A DNA stretch of 64,000 nucleotides from Pseudomonas sp. Marseille-Q3773 (lineage in GTDB: Bacteria > Pseudomonadota > Gammaproteobacteria > Pseudomonadales > Pseudomonadaceae), in the NCBI RefSeq assembly GCF_916618955.1, contig NZ_OU745390.1, positions 124,001 to 188,000 on the forward strand, read 5' to 3'. The notes beneath the pieces are model-generated. The model searched no databases. It saw only the letters and a program-made list of their open reading frames with translations, and was not told the origin of the DNA. A program made the position numbers and the translations under genes. Positions 1 to 13,420 of the stretch are shown piece by piece. How positions within the stretch are numbered: the stretch's first letter is position 1; every line of letters starts with the position of its first letter.

Positions 1-388
<388 letters not shown>

Positions 389-471
389 GCAAGAGATGGT
401 AAAAAGACAGCAGCCGGAGTTGTAGGGGCTTTCATACTGAATTTTCCTACGTTCCAACGGGTTTCTGTCGA

Positions 472-497
472 CGAAGCCTGGCCTCGGCCAGGCTTCG
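472..497 (+). terminator. Hairpin between eno and ftsB
   Basis: CGAAGCCTGGC and GCCAGGCTTCG form a perfect 11-bp stem around a CTCG loop. No uridine run follows, so it is terminator-like or an mRNA 3'-end stabiliser and not a textbook intrinsic terminator. It lies 84 bases after the eno stop and 60 bases before ftsB. Confidence 0.55.
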
Positions 498-557
498 TGC
501 TATTCGAGACCCCGAATCGAACATTCTGCGACGGTCTTTTTTAACCTGGATACCTAG

Positions 558-839
558 ATGCGCAGTCCTTATTGGTTGTTCCTTGTCCTGCTCCTGCTGC
601 TGGGTGGTCTGCAATACCGCCTGTGGGTGGGTAATGGCAGCCTGGCGCAAGTGACCGAGCTGAAGCAGCAGATCGCCGAGCAGCATGCCGAGAACGAGCG
701 CCTGCTTGAGCGAAACCGCGTGCTCGACGCCGAAGTGCTGGAGCTGAAAAAAGGCATGGAGACCGTTGAAGAACGGGCTCGCCACGAATTGGGAATGGTC
801 AAAGAGGGCGAAACCCTCTTCCAGTTGCCACAGAAATGA
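558..839 (+). CDS. ftsB: Cell division protein FtsB
   Basis: Small bitopic divisome protein that forms a coiled coil with FtsL and binds FtsQ in the inner membrane. The 93 residues show a short cytoplasmic N-terminus, one hydrophobic segment (about residues 5-22, very Leu-rich), then a heptad-rich periplasmic coiled coil (about 28-70) and the typical GMVKEGETLFQ end. The stop overlaps the ispD start by the tetranucleotide ATGA (836-839), so the two are translationally coupled. The eno-ftsB-ispD order is the usual gammaproteobacterial arrangement. Confidence 0.95.
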   Translation: MRSPYWLFLVLLLLLGGLQYRLWVGNGSLAQVTELKQQIAEQHAENERLLERNRVLDAEVLELKKGMETVEERARHELGMVKEGETLFQLPQK

Positions 840-1543
840 TCGATACGTTACCGGCCTTCTGGGCCGTGATTCCTGCTGCGGGCGTTGGTGCCCGCATGGC
901 TGCCGACCGCCCCAAGCAATACCTGGAGCTGGCCGGGCAGACGATTCTCGAGCACAGCCTCGACTGTTTTCTTGGCCACCCGACGCTCAAGGGCGTGGTG
1001 GTCAGCATTGCCGAAGACGACCCGTACTGGTCTGGCCTGCGCTGTGCCAGTGACCCGCGCATCCAGCGCGCGGCGGGCGGCCGCGAGCGTGCCGATTCGG
1101 TGCTCAATGCCTTGCTCATGCTGCATGCCCAAGGGGCCGCGGACAGCGACTGGGTGCTGGTGCACGATGCCGCGCGACCGAACCTGGCGCGCAGCGATCT
1201 GGACAAACTGTTGTCGGAACTGGCGAACGACCCGGTGGGTGGCCTGCTGGCGGTGCCGGCGCGCGATACCCTCAAGCGGGCCGATGCCGATGGCCGGGTG
1301 GGCGCCACCGTAGACCGCAGTACCATCTGGCAGGCCTATACCCCGCAAATGTTCCGCCTGGGGGCCTTGCATCGGGCGCTGGCCGAGTGCCTGGTGTCGG
1401 ATGTGCCGGTGACCGACGAGTCCTCCGCCATCGAGTGGTCCGGCCATGCCCCGCGGCTGGTCGAAGGGCGCAGCGACAACATCAAGGTGACCCGGCCAGA
1501 AGACCTGGAGTGGATGCGCCAGCGTTGGGCAGGGCGGCGCTGA
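836..1543 (+). CDS. ispD: 2-C-methyl-D-erythritol 4-phosphate cytidylyltransferase
   Basis: Third step of the MEP isoprenoid pathway: couples CTP to 2-C-methyl-D-erythritol 4-phosphate. The 235-residue length is normal. The nucleotide-binding signature IPAAGVGARM is at residues 12-21 with the catalytic Lys in RPKQYL just after; VHDAARP and the late TDESSAIEW are also family signatures. It starts inside the ftsB stop. The pathway partner ispF lies 3.2 kb downstream, separated by the adhC-fghA block, unlike the fused or adjacent arrangement in many bacteria. Confidence 0.97.
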   Translation: MIDTLPAFWAVIPAAGVGARMAADRPKQYLELAGQTILEHSLDCFLGHPTLKGVVVSIAEDDPYWSGLRCASDPRIQRAAGGRERADSVLNALLMLHAQGAADSDWVLVHDAARPNLARSDLDKLLSELANDPVGGLLAVPARDTLKRADADGRVGATVDRSTIWQAYTPQMFRLGALHRALAECLVSDVPVTDESSAIEWSGHAPRLVEGRSDNIKVTRPEDLEWMRQRWAGRR

Positions 1544-1555
1544 ATTTCTTGTTGC

Positions 1556-1659
1556 TGTGCCGGCCTCTTCGCGGGTAAACCCGCTCCCACAGGTATCGCC
1601 CATCCTTCAGGTTGCGCTGTACCTGTGGGAGCGGGTTTACCCGCGAAGAGGCCGGCACA
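1556..1659. repeat. REP pair forming a perfect inverted repeat
   Basis: Two 40-base arms (1556-1595 and 1620-1659) are perfect reverse complements around a 24-base loop. The arms carry the P. putida REP-type core (CTCTTCGCGGGTAAACCCGC). The element sits between the convergent ispD and LysR genes, where it can form a very stable bidirectional 3'-end hairpin. Confidence 0.9.
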
Positions 1660-1673
1660 GCCAACACACCCCT

Positions 1674-3789
<2,116 letters not shown>

Positions 3790-3797
3790 GGTGCGCC

Positions 3798-4652
3798 ATG
3801 AGCCTGGATAACATCTCCTGCCAGAAGAGCTTCGGCGGCTGGCACAAGCGTTACCGGCATCACTCCAGGGTGCTGGGCTGTGACATGGTGTTCGCCGTGT
3901 ACCTGCCACCGCAGGCCGAGCAGGGCGAGAAGCTGCCGGTGCTGTACTGGCTCAGCGGCCTCACCTGTACCGACGAGAACTTCATGCAGAAGGCCGGCGC
4001 CCAGCGCCTGGCCGCCGAGCTGGGGCTGATCATCGTCGCGCCGGACACCAGCCCGCGTGGCGAGCAGGTGCCGGGCGACCCTGACGGAGCCTGGGATTTC
4101 GGCCTGGGGGCGGGCTTCTACCTCAACGCCACCCAGCAACCCTGGGCGCAACACTACCGCATGCACGACTACGTGGTGGAAGAGTTGCCGGCCCTGATCG
4201 AAGCGCATTTCCCGGCATCGGCCGAGCGCAGCATCAGCGGCCATTCCATGGGCGGCCATGGTGCGCTGGTGTGTGCCTTGCGTAACCCGGGGCGGTACCG
4301 CTCGGTGTCGGCGTTCTCGCCAATCAGCAACCCGATGGATTGCCCATGGGGTGAAAAGGCCTTCAGCCGCTACCTGGGCGAAGACCGTGCACGCTGGCGC
4401 GAATGGGATGCCAGCGTGCTGCTGGCCGAGACGCCGGCGGGCGAGTGCCCGCCGCTGCTGGTCGACCAGGGTGACCGGGACGACTTTCTCGAGAAGCAGC
4501 TCAAGCCCGAAGCGCTGGAGCAGGCGGCACGCAAAGGCGGGCATGCGCTGACCCTGCGCCTGCAACCGGGTTATGACCATAGCTACTACTTCATCGCCAG
4601 CTTCATCGAGGAGCACCTGCGTCACCATGCGGTGGCGCTGGGGCGGGTGTAG
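3798..4652 (+). CDS. fghA: S-formylglutathione hydrolase
   Basis: Hydrolyses S-formylglutathione to formate and glutathione, the step after AdhC. 284 residues of the esterase D alpha/beta-hydrolase family. The nucleophile is S150 in GHSMGGHG; the acid is in DQGDRDDF and the His in GYDHSYYF. It starts 8 bases after adhC, so the pair forms one detoxification operon. A hairpin with a T-run lies between this gene and ispF. Confidence 0.96.
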   Translation: MSLDNISCQKSFGGWHKRYRHHSRVLGCDMVFAVYLPPQAEQGEKLPVLYWLSGLTCTDENFMQKAGAQRLAAELGLIIVAPDTSPRGEQVPGDPDGAWDFGLGAGFYLNATQQPWAQHYRMHDYVVEELPALIEAHFPASAERSISGHSMGGHGALVCALRNPGRYRSVSAFSPISNPMDCPWGEKAFSRYLGEDRARWREWDASVLLAETPAGECPPLLVDQGDRDDFLEKQLKPEALEQAARKGGHALTLRLQPGYDHSYYFIASFIEEHLRHHAVALGRV

Positions 4653-4703
4653 CCCTGGCTGCGGCCGCGCCTACATGGCGGCCCCAATAGCAGCTAAAGC
4701 AGG

Positions 4704-4709
4704 TAGAAT
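4704..4709 (+). promoter_or_regulatory. Candidate ispF -10 element (TAGAAT)
   Basis: TAGAAT matches the sigma-70 -10 consensus at five of six positions; a convincing -35 was not found. A transcript starting about seven bases downstream (near 4716) would begin inside the left arm of the following hairpin. Confidence 0.35.
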
Positions 4710-4710
4710 C

Positions 4711-4738
4711 ACGCCCTGACTCATTCAGGGCGTTTTTC
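4711..4738 (+). terminator. Intrinsic terminator abutting the ispF start codon
   Basis: ACGCCCTGA (4711-4719) pairs perfectly with TCAGGGCGT (4725-4733), followed by a T-run. It ends two bases before the ispF ATG at 4740. The only Shine-Dalgarno-like AGGG for ispF (4727-4730) lies in the right arm of the stem. Confidence 0.8.
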
Positions 4739-4739
4739 T

Positions 4740-5213
4740 ATGCGTATTGGCCACGGCTACGATGTGCACCGTTTCTGCGACGGTGATTTCATTACCCTGG
4801 GCGGGGTGCGTATCCCCCATAAATACGGCCTCCTGGCTCACTCCGATGGCGACGTGCTGCTGCACGCCCTGAGCGATGCCTTGCTGGGCGCGGCGGCGCT
4901 GGGCGATATCGGCAAACATTTCCCCGACACCGACCCGCAGTTCAAGGGCGCCGATAGCCGCGTGCTGCTGCGCCACGTGGTCGGCATCGTCCTGGCCAAA
5001 GGCTGGAAGGTCGGCAATATCGACGCCACCATCGTCGCCCAGGCGCCAAAGATGGCCCCACACATCGAGACCATGCGCAAGCGCATCGCCGAAGACCTGC
5101 AGGTCGAACTCGATCAGGTCAACGTCAAGGCCACCACCACTGAAAAACTGGGCTTCACCGGTCGCGAGGAGGGTATCGCCGTGCATGCGGTTGCCCTGCT
5201 GCTGCCAGCATGA
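4740..5213 (+). CDS. ispF: 2-C-methyl-D-erythritol 2,4-cyclodiphosphate synthase
   Basis: Fifth step of the MEP pathway: forms the cyclic diphosphate with release of CMP; trimeric zinc enzyme. 157 residues, normal length. The N-terminal metal site is [11 protein letters not shown] (D8, H10) and a second ligand region is [30 protein letters not shown] is the typical C-terminus. The start is fixed by the family N-terminus MRIGHGYD. The stop overlaps the truD start by four bases (ATGA, 5210-5213), beginning a tight ispF-truD-surE-pcm run. Confidence 0.97.
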   Translation: MRIGHGYDVHRFCDGDFITLGGVRIPHKYGLLAHSDGDVLLHALSDALLGAAALGDIGKHFPDTDPQFKGADSRVLLRHVVGIVLAKGWKVGNIDATIVAQAPKMAPHIETMRKRIAEDLQVELDQVNVKATTTEKLGFTGREEGIAVHAVALLLPA

Positions 5214-6255
5214 CCGAACTGGAACTGCTGGGCCCGCGCGCATCGGGCGAACCCTTGGGCACTGCTGTACTCAAGGCGGTGGCGGAAGACTTCCAGGTCG
5301 ACGAAGTGCTGGACATTCCGTTGTCGGGGCAGGGTGAGCACTTGTGGCTGTGGGTCGAAAAGCGTGACCTCAACACTGAAGAGGCCGCCCGCCGCCTGGC
5401 GCGCGCTGCCGGCGTGCCGGTGCGCAGCATCAGCTACGCTGGGCTCAAGGACCGCCAGGCACTGACCCGGCAATGGTTCAGCCTGCACCTGCCGGGCAAG
5501 GCTGACCCGGACCTGTCGCGTGCCGAGGATGCCAGCCTGCGCGTGCTCAGGCAGGTGCGCCACCAGCGCAAGCTGCAGCGCGGTGCGCATTCGGCCAACG
5601 GCTTCACCCTGCGCCTGACCGCCCTGGCTGCCGACCACCAGGCGCTGAACGCACGCCTGGAACAGCTCAAGCAGCACGGGGTGCCCAACTATTTCGGCAG
5701 CCAGCGCTTCGGTCACGCCGGCGGCAATGTTCATGACGCCCTCGACTGGGCCGCGCGCAAGGCCCTGCCCGAACAGCGCAACGTACGTTCGCGGCTGCTG
5801 TCGGCCGGGCGCAGCTACCTGTTCAACCAGTTGTTGGCCGCCCGTGTCGCCGATGGCAGTTGGTCGCGGGCGCAAGTGGGCGACCTGCTGGCCTTCACCG
5901 ACAGTCGCAGTTTCTTCCCGGCGGGGGAGGCCGAATGCGCCGACCCACGCCTGGCGCTCCTGGACCTGCACCCGACCGGCCCGCTGTGGGGCGCGGGCGA
6001 TTCGCCAGCGGCCGCTGCCACCGGGCAGCTGGAAAACGCCATCGGCGCACGCCAGCCAGCACTTTGCCAATGGTTGGCCCAGGCGGGCATGGATCACGAA
6101 CGGCGTATTCTGCGGCTCCCTATTGGCGGCCTGACGTGGCATTATCCCGAGCCTGATATCCTGCAACTGGAATTCGTCCTTCCGGCCGGATGCTTCGCCA
6201 CCGTGGTGGTGCGCGAAGTCGTGGATCTGGTGTCGGCAGGGCAGACGGACAGCCC

Positions 6256-6268
<13 letters not shown>
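5210..6268 (+). CDS. truD: tRNA pseudouridine(13) synthase TruD
   Basis: Isomerises U13 of tRNA-Glu and related tRNAs to pseudouridine. 352 residues; the catalytic aspartate is D81 in [11 protein letters not shown], and [10 protein letters not shown] is the conserved TruD motif of the insertion domain. The 3' end overlaps the surE start by 13 bases. truD next to surE and pcm is a conserved gammaproteobacterial context. Confidence 0.96.
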
Positions 6269-7679
<1,411 letters not shown>

Positions 7680-7881
7680 GCGCTGCGGGTACGCGCCAGC
7701 GGTATTTTTGCGCGGGTGGCGAATTCCTGTTGCTTCGCCCTGTCTATCTGGCGGGGTGAAGCGCTGGCGCACTGATCGCCATGGCTTTGCAACAGTCATC
7801 GAACCTGCCTGCCAGGAATGGCCGGCTTGGTTATAATCGCAACATTATTGCATTTCTTGTCTTCATATCGTTTTCGGCACC

Positions 7882-8754
7882 ATGAGGGGAGCGCGGGTGG
7901 GTCACACAGTCATTCGGCAGCGCAAGGACGGGTCGGGTTTCACGCTTCTGGTGATTGCACTGGCCATGAGTACGCTACTGGTGGGTTGCTCGAGCACCAG
8001 CAGCAACAGCGCGCGGGTGGTCGACCGTAACAACAGCGTACCCAAGCGCCCGGCGGTGACCTCCGGGCAGTACATCGTCAAGCCTGGCGATACGCTGTTC
8101 TCCATCGCCTTCCGTTATGGTTGGGACTACAAGGAACTGGCTGCGCGTAACGGCATCGCGGCGCCTTATACCATCCGCCCGGGGCAGGCGATTCGTTTCA
8201 GCAGTGGTTCGTCCGGCAGTACCACGGTGGTGTCCAGCCCCTCATCGTCGAGCAAGACCACGGTCATCCGCCGGCCTGCGGGCAGTCCGGCTACAACCCC
8301 TGCCGGCCCTGGCAAAACGGCCGCGCCGGCAGCTTCCAGCAGCGCCCCGGTGGTCGCTACGGTGCCCGCCGCGGAGCGTGCGGTGGGTGGCTGGACCTGG
8401 CCAGCCAATGGCGTGCTGATTGGAAAATTCGCTTCAAACGGTAGTTTGAATAAAGGCATTGATATCGCCGGTGATTTGGGACAGCCTGTTTTTGCTGCGT
8501 CTGATGGTGCAGTGGTCTACGCCGGGAGTGGGCTGCGGGGCTACGGCGAGCTGATCATCATCAAGCACAGCGACACCTACGTCAGTGCCTACGGTCATAA
8601 CCGCAGGCTGTTGGTTCGGGAGGGGCAGCAGGTCAAGGCAGGGCAGTCGATTGCTGAAATGGGGTCCACGGGCACAGATCGGGTGAAGCTGCATTTCGAG
8701 ATTCGCCGCCAGGGCAAACCCGTCGATCCGCTCCAGTTCCTGCCACGTCGTTGA
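7882..8754 (+). CDS. nlpD: Murein hydrolase activator NlpD (LysM and LytM lipoprotein)
   Basis: Envelope lipoprotein that activates periplasmic amidases at the division septum. 290 residues: a lipoprotein signal ending at the lipobox LLVGC (Cys about residue 36), a LysM peptidoglycan-binding domain (about 63-107), a low-complexity Ser/Pro/Thr linker, then a LytM/M23 fold (about 190-286). The zinc-ligand positions are degenerate: the usual His of HxGxD is Asn (NKGIDIAG) and the HxH pair reads HFE, as expected for activators that are not themselves enzymes. Promoters for rpoS usually lie inside this gene in pseudomonads. Confidence 0.94.
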   Translation: MRGARVGHTVIRQRKDGSGFTLLVIALAMSTLLVGCSSTSSNSARVVDRNNSVPKRPAVTSGQYIVKPGDTLFSIAFRYGWDYKELAARNGIAAPYTIRPGQAIRFSSGSSGSTTVVSSPSSSSKTTVIRRPAGSPATTPAGPGKTAAPAASSSAPVVATVPAAERAVGGWTWPANGVLIGKFASNGSLNKGIDIAGDLGQPVFAASDGAVVYAGSGLRGYGELIIIKHSDTYVSAYGHNRRLLVREGQQVKAGQSIAEMGSTGTDRVKLHFEIRRQGKPVDPLQFLPRR

Positions 8755-8831
8755 CTGTTGTACCTGGCCTGTTCCGCTGATGTAGAGGGGACAGGCTCCA
8801 GCGCTGCCAGGGAGAAAGGTGCCGCTCGAGT

Positions 8832-8847
8832 CTGAGTTCGAACTCAG
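8832..8847 (+). promoter_or_regulatory. Perfect 16-bp palindrome just before the rpoS ribosome-binding site
   Basis: CTGAGTTCGAACTCAG is a perfect palindrome immediately before AAAGGA (8849-8854) and the rpoS ATG (8863). In RNA it would fold as a short hairpin beside the Shine-Dalgarno sequence; as DNA it could be a dyad binding site. The role is inferred from position only. Confidence 0.45.
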
Positions 8848-8862
8848 CAAAGGACTATAACA

Positions 8863-9870
8863 ATGGCTCTCAGTAAAGAAGTGCCGGAGTTTGACATCGA
8901 CGATGACGTCCTCCTGATGGAGACGGGCATCGTTTTGGAAACGGATGTGGTGTCAGACGAACCTGCTGTATCTTCGGTTCGGACGAGGGCCAAATCGGGC
9001 TCTTCGCTCAAGCAACACAAGTACATCGATTACAGCCGGGCGCTCGATGCCACCCAGCTGTATCTCAACGAGATCGGATTCTCGCCTCTGCTTTCGCCGG
9101 AAGAAGAAGTGCATTTTGCGCGTCTGTCGCAAAAGGGCGACCCTGCCGGCCGCAAGCGCATGATCGAAAGCAACCTGCGCCTGGTTGTGAAAATTGCCCG
9201 TCGTTACGTGAACCGCGGCCTGTCGCTGCTCGACCTGATCGAGGAGGGCAACCTGGGGCTGATCCGTGCGGTCGAGAAGTTCGACCCGGAGCGTGGTTTC
9301 CGTTTCTCGACCTATGCGACCTGGTGGATTCGTCAGACCATCGAGCGGGCGATCATGAACCAGACGCGCACCATTCGCCTGCCGATCCATGTGGTCAAGG
9401 AACTGAACGTTTACCTGCGGGCGGCACGCGAACTGACGCAGAAACTCGACCACGAGCCGTCGCCAGAGGAAATCGCCACGTTGCTGGAGAAACCGGTCGG
9501 CGAGGTCAAGCGCATGCTGGGCCTGAACGAGCGGGTATCTTCCGTGGACGTTTCGCTGGGCCCGGACTCGGACAAGACTCTGCTCGATACCCTGACCGAC
9601 GACCGGCCGACCGACCCCTGCGAGCTGTTGCAGGACGACGACCTGTCGCAGAGCATCGACCAGTGGCTGGGCGAGCTGACCGACAAGCAGCGTGAGGTGG
9701 TGGTGCGTCGCTTCGGCCTGCGCGGGCATGAAAGCAGTACGCTCGAAGATGTCGGCCTGGAAATCGGCCTGACTCGTGAGCGAGTGCGGCAGATCCAGGT
9801 AGAAGGCCTCAAGCGCCTGCGAGAGATCCTCGAGAAGAACGGCCTGTCCAGCGAGTCGCTGTTCCAGTAG
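8863..9870 (+). CDS. rpoS: RNA polymerase sigma factor RpoS
   Basis: Stationary-phase and general-stress sigma factor. 335 residues with all sigma-70 regions: 1.2 ([16 protein letters not shown]), 2 ([29 protein letters not shown]; -10 recognition [16 protein letters not shown]), 3, and 4 with the C-terminal helix-turn-helix ([19 protein letters not shown]). AAAGGA is placed 8 bases before the ATG. It lies directly downstream of nlpD and ends before a strong intrinsic terminator. Gac/Rsm, whose sRNA gene is next door, is known to influence RpoS in pseudomonads. Confidence 0.98.
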   Translation: MALSKEVPEFDIDDDVLLMETGIVLETDVVSDEPAVSSVRTRAKSGSSLKQHKYIDYSRALDATQLYLNEIGFSPLLSPEEEVHFARLSQKGDPAGRKRMIESNLRLVVKIARRYVNRGLSLLDLIEEGNLGLIRAVEKFDPERGFRFSTYATWWIRQTIERAIMNQTRTIRLPIHVVKELNVYLRAARELTQKLDHEPSPEEIATLLEKPVGEVKRMLGLNERVSSVDVSLGPDSDKTLLDTLTDDRPTDPCELLQDDDLSQSIDQWLGELTDKQREVVVRRFGLRGHESSTLEDVGLEIGLTRERVRQIQVEGLKRLREILEKNGLSSESLFQ

Positions 9871-9887
9871 CGAAAGCCTGCACCAGC

Positions 9888-9920
9888 AAACGCCCCGATG
9901 ACCTCGGGGCGTTTTTGTTT
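9888..9920 (+). terminator. rpoS intrinsic terminator
   Basis: AAACGCCCCGA pairs with TCGGGGCGTTT around a 5-base loop, followed by a T-rich tract. It is 18 bases after the rpoS stop. Confidence 0.92.
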
Positions 9921-10004
9921 GCCTTGTGAGTGGGGCAGGAGTCTATAGGCAGCCTGGGTCCGGGCTCGAAACATTATGTACAGCGCTACCCTGTTAGCAT
10001 TGCG

Positions 10005-10022
10005 TGTAAGCCTTTGCTTACT
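10005..10022 (+). promoter_or_regulatory. GacA-box (upstream activating sequence) of rsmZ
   Basis: TGTAAG-N6-CTTACT matches the conserved Gac UAS (TGTAAG-N6-CTTACA) at 11 of 12 defined bases. It lies about 190 bp before the predicted rsmZ start, in line with the known distant UAS of rsmZ in fluorescent pseudomonads. Confidence 0.88.
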
Positions 10023-10160
10023 TGTTCTGTAAGCCTTCTATGTAGTCGCCGGTAAATCAATGGCGCTCCAAGAGCCCGATATTCCTCAAGCCATTGAAAA
10101 ACATCGATTATTCAGACGTGAGGAAATGTGACACCGGCAACACGCTGTGAGGTTTTGCGG

Positions 10161-10188
10161 TTGCCTGTCGGGCGCAAGGCGCTAGTAT
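10161..10188 (+). promoter_or_regulatory. rsmZ core promoter
   Basis: TTGCCT (10161-10166), a 16-base spacer and TAGTAT (10183-10188) form a sigma-70 promoter that would start RNA near 10195, just before the first AGGGA motif. Confidence 0.65.
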
Positions 10189-10194
10189 TCGAAC

Positions 10195-10330
10195 TGTGCA
10201 CAGGGACATGCACAGGCTTTCAGGACGAAGGCCAGGGACATCGCAAGAAGCGATTTCATCAGGATGATGTCAGGGACAAAGCAGGGACTACGGAAAAAAA
10301 TGTGGGCGGGTCAAACCGCCCCTTTTTTTT
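10195..10330 (+). ncRNA. rsmZ: Regulatory sRNA RsmZ
   Basis: Gac-controlled sRNA that titrates the translational repressors RsmA/RsmE. The roughly 136-nt transcript contains at least six GGA motifs in CAGGGA/CAGGA contexts, several within short hairpins, and ends in a GGGCGG-TCAA-CCGCCC terminator with eight T. The position between rpoS and fdxA, the distant GacA box and the GGA-rich structure all fit RsmZ of P. putida and P. fluorescens. The 5' end is inferred from the -10 box. Its sensor kinase gacS lies 34 kb away in this window. Confidence 0.9.
10304..10330 (+). terminator. rsmZ terminator
   Basis: GGGCGG(G) and (A)CCGCCC flank a short TCAA loop and are followed by a run of eight T. Confidence 0.9.
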
Positions 10331-10343
10331 GCCTGCAGAAAAC

Positions 10344-10369
10344 AAAAAAGGCCCTGGAGGGCCTTTTTT
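10344..10369 (-). terminator. fdxA terminator (bidirectional)
   Basis: AAAAAAGGCCCT and AGGGCCTTTTTT are perfect reverse complements around GG, so T-runs occur on both strands. It lies 14 bases past the fdxA stop and can also back up rsmZ termination. Confidence 0.9.
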
Positions 10370-10382
10370 GTATTGGGCGCTA

Positions 10383-10706
10383 TCAGCGCTCCAGGTGTTC
10401 GATCTTGCCGGTCTTGCCATCCCACTCTTCAGCGTCTGGCAGGGCGTCCTTACGCTCGGTGATGTTAGGCCAGATTTCCGCCAGTTCGGCGTTCAGCTCG
10501 ATGAAGTTCTCCATGCCGGCAGGCACTTCGTCTTCCGAGAAGATGGCTTGCGCCGGGCATTCCGGCTCGCACAGGGCGCAGTCGATGCACTCGTCCGGGT
10601 GGATGACCAGGAAGTTCGGGCCTTCGTAGAAGCAGTCCACCGGACAGACTTCCACGCAGTCGGTGTATTTGCATTTGATGCAGTTGTCGGTGACGACGAA
10701 GGTCAT
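10383..10706 (-). CDS. fdxA: 7Fe ferredoxin FdxA ([3Fe-4S][4Fe-4S])
   Basis: Small electron carrier of the Azotobacter FdI type. 107 residues; the N-terminal cysteine pattern [17 protein letters not shown] and the second cluster [12 protein letters not shown] are complete. The C-terminal extension (about residues 60-107) is typical of this subfamily. fdxA next to rsmZ and mutS is conserved in Pseudomonas. The window also encodes ferredoxin-NADP reductase (35.4 kb), a plausible partner by family but not shown here. Confidence 0.96.
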   Translation of the reverse strand: MTFVVTDNCIKCKYTDCVEVCPVDCFYEGPNFLVIHPDECIDCALCEPECPAQAIFSEDEVPAGMENFIELNAELAEIWPNITERKDALPDAEEWDGKTGKIEHLER

Positions 10707-10846
10707 TTCTAGTTCTCTCCTCAGGCGACGGCGGCGGCCCTTCCTCTCAGGGCCGCGCGGTTTACAGGCATGTGGCTGCAGGCCAGGCTAATAACCTGCA
10801 GCACCAGCAAACCGCGGCGGATTCTACCAGCTTGTAGTGGGCGCCG

Positions 10847-13420
10847 TTATAACAGGTTCTTTAGTTGATATAGCGTTTCGATAGCTTGACGCGGGGTCAT
10901 GTCGTCCAGCTGCAGCTTGCCCAGCTTCTCGATGGCCGGGTGTGGCAGGCTGGCGAACAGGTCGCTCTGGTGCGGGACCTGGGGCACATCCTTGGTCTTC
11001 TGGGCCGGCGGTTGTTCATGCGGCAGGCTGGTGGTCTCCAGGCGGGCAAGGTGTTCGCGGGCACGCTGGATGACCGCCGTCGGTACGCCTGCCAGCTGGG
11101 CCACGGCCAGGCCGTAGCTCTGGCTGGCAGGGCCAGGCAGCACGTGGTGCAGGAACACGATGCGTTCATTGTGCTCGGTGGCATTCAGGTGCACGTTGGC
11201 CACCAGCGGCTCGCTTTCGGGCAGCACGGTCAGCTCGAAGTAGTGCGTGGCGAACAGCGTGTAGGCGCGCAGCTGGGCCAGCCGCTCGGCGGCAGCCCAG
11301 GCCAGCGACAGGCCGTCGAAGGTACTGGTGCCGCGGCCCACTTCGTCCATCAGCACCAGGCTGCGGTCGGTGGCGTTGTGCAGGATGTTGGCGGTTTCGC
11401 TCATCTCGACCATGAAGGTCGAGCGCCCGCCGGCCAGATCGTCGCTGGAACCGATACGGGTGAAGATGCGGTCGACCAGCGACAGTTCGCAACTGGCTGC
11501 CGGCACGAAGCTGCCAATATGCGCCAGCAGCACGATCAGGGCGGTCTGGCGCATGTAGGTGGACTTACCGCCCATGTTCGGGCCGGTGATGATCAGCATG
11601 CGCGTGTTGTCGTCCAGGCCCAGGTCGTTGGCCACGAACGGCGTGGTCAGTACCTGTTCCACCACCGGGTGGCGGCCTTGCTCGATGCGCAGGCACGGCT
11701 CGTCGACGAAGCGCGGGCAGTTCAGGTCCAGGGTCAGTGCACGTTCGGCCAGGTTACTGAGCACGTCCAGTTCCGCCAGTGCGGCGGCGCTGTCCTGCAG
11801 CGGCGCCAGGTGGCTGATCAGGGTTTCCAGCAAGCCGTCGTAGAGCATCTTCTCGCGGGCCAGCGCGCGGCTTTTGGCCGACAGTGCCTTGTCTTCGAAC
11901 GCCTTCAGCTCCGGGGTGATGAAGCGCTCGGCACCCTTGAGGGTCTGGCGGCGGATATAGTCGCCTGGCGCCTGCTCCGCCTGTTTGGTCGGCAGCTCGA
12001 TGAAATAACCGTGTACGCGGTTATAGCCGACCTTGAGGTTGGCCAGGCCGGTGCGGGCCTTTTCCCGCGCTTCCAGGTCGATCAGGAACTGGCCTGCGTT
12101 CTCGCTGATCGCCAGCAACTCGTCCAGCTCGTTGTCATAGCCGGGCTTGAGCACGCCGCCGTCGCGGATCACCGCCGGCGGGTTGTCGATGATCGCCCGC
12201 TCCAGCAGGCTGGCCAGCTCCGGGTAGGTACCGGTAATGGCGGCCATGCGCGCCAGGTGCGGCGCCTCCAGCTCGGCCATGGCGTTCTGCAGCTCGGGCA
12301 GCGCCGCCAGCGCATCGCGCAGGCGTGCCAGGTCGCGTGGGCGGGCATTGCGCAGGCCAATACGGGCAAGGATCCGCTCGATATCGCCAATTTCCTTGAG
12401 CTGTGGCTGCAGCTTCTCGAAGCGGTAGCTGTCGAGCAGGCAGCGGATCGAGTCCTGGCGGGCCTGCAGCACCTTGAGGTCGCGCAACGGGCGGTTCAGC
12501 CAGCGGCTCAGCAGACGGCTGGCCATGGCGGTCTGGCAGCGGTCGATGACCGACTGCAGGGTGTTGTCACGCCCGCCGGCGAGGTTGATGTCCAGCTCCA
12601 GGTTGCGGCGGCTGGCGCCGTCGAGGATGACCGTGTCGTCCAGCCGTTCGTGGCGCAGGCTGCGCAGGTGCGGCAGGGCAGTGCGCTGGGTTTCCTTGGC
12701 GTAGGTCAGCAGGCAGCCGGCGGCGCCGATGGCCAGGGTCAGCTTGTCGCAGCCAAAGCCCTTGAGGTCCTTGGTCGCGAACTGCTGGCACAGGGCCTTG
12801 CGCGCCGAGTCGCGGTCGAAGTCCCACGGCGCACGGCGCCGGGCGCCAGGGCGCTTTTCCGCCGGCAGGTCGCGGGGCCAGTCATCGGGGATCAGCAGCT
12901 CGACCGGGTTGAGGCGCTCGAGCTCGGCCAGCAGGTTTTCCCAGCCCTTGATTTCCTGGACGCTGAAGTTGCCGCTGGTGATATCCAGCACCGCCAGGCC
13001 GAACAGGCGTTCGTCACCCAGCAGCGCGGCAATCAGGTTGTCGCGGCGCTCGTCGAGCAGGGCCTCGTCGCTGACCGTGCCGGGTGTGATGATACGCACC
13101 ACCTGGCGCTCCACCGGGCCCTTGCTGGTGGCCGGGTCGCCAATCTGTTCGCAGATCACCACCGATTCGCCGAGCTTGACCAGCTTGGCCAGGTAGCCCT
13201 CCAGCGAATGGAACGGAATCCCGCACATGGGGATCGACTGCCCGGCCGACTGGCCGCGCGCGGTCAGGGTGATGTCCAGCAGTTTCGCGGCCTTTTTCGC
13301 ATCTTCGTAGAAGATTTCGTAGAAGTCGCCCATGCGGTAGAACATCAGCTGGTCCGGGTGCTGGTGTTTCAGCTTCCAGTACTGCTGCATCATCGGGGTG
13401 TGTGCGGAAAGATCAGACAT
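10847..13420 (-). CDS. mutS: DNA mismatch repair protein MutS
   Basis: Mismatch-recognition ATPase. 857 residues, full length. The mismatch-wedging Phe-Tyr-Glu is F33-Y-E35 in MGDFYEIF; Walker A is [11 protein letters not shown], Walker B is in [16 protein letters not shown], and the helix-turn-helix/dimerisation end is present. The C-terminal LYQLKNLL fits the tetramerisation tail. mutS borders the tailocin; the mutS-cinA interval is the well-known tailocin locus of P. putida and P. fluorescens relatives. The long open frames on the opposite strand are codon-bias shadows. Confidence 0.98.
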   Translation of the reverse strand: MSDLSAHTPMMQQYWKLKHQHPDQLMFYRMGDFYEIFYEDAKKAAKLLDITLTARGQSAGQSIPMCGIPFHSLEGYLAKLVKLGESVVICEQIGDPATSKGPVERQVVRIITPGTVSDEALLDERRDNLIAALLGDERLFGLAVLDITSGNFSVQEIKGWENLLAELERLNPVELLIPDDWPRDLPAEKRPGARRRAPWDFDRDSARKALCQQFATKDLKGFGCDKLTLAIGAAGCLLTYAKETQRTALPHLRSLRHERLDDTVILDGASRRNLELDINLAGGRDNTLQSVIDRCQTAMASRLLSRWLNRPLRDLKVLQARQDSIRCLLDSYRFEKLQPQLKEIGDIERILARIGLRNARPRDLARLRDALAALPELQNAMAELEAPHLARMAAITGTYPELASLLERAIIDNPPAVIRDGGVLKPGYDNELDELLAISENAGQFLIDLEAREKARTGLANLKVGYNRVHGYFIELPTKQAEQAPGDYIRRQTLKGAERFITPELKAFEDKALSAKSRALAREKMLYDGLLETLISHLAPLQDSAAALAELDVLSNLAERALTLDLNCPRFVDEPCLRIEQGRHPVVEQVLTTPFVANDLGLDDNTRMLIITGPNMGGKSTYMRQTALIVLLAHIGSFVPAASCELSLVDRIFTRIGSSDDLAGGRSTFMVEMSETANILHNATDRSLVLMDEVGRGTSTFDGLSLAWAAAERLAQLRAYTLFATHYFELTVLPESEPLVANVHLNATEHNERIVFLHHVLPGPASQSYGLAVAQLAGVPTAVIQRAREHLARLETTSLPHEQPPAQKTKDVPQVPHQSDLFASLPHPAIEKLGKLQLDDMTPRQAIETLYQLKNLL

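Noticed and set aside
1556..1659. CRISPR array or tRNA-like fold
   Set aside because: Only two inverted copies of a REP core; no direct repeat-spacer pattern and no tRNA signature.
7882..8754. Active M23 peptidase
   Set aside because: Zinc-ligand positions are substituted, and the context before rpoS identifies the amidase activator NlpD.
10128..10712. Open frame across rsmZ and antisense to fdxA
   Set aside because: Overlaps the sRNA, two terminators and a conserved ferredoxin; no family features.
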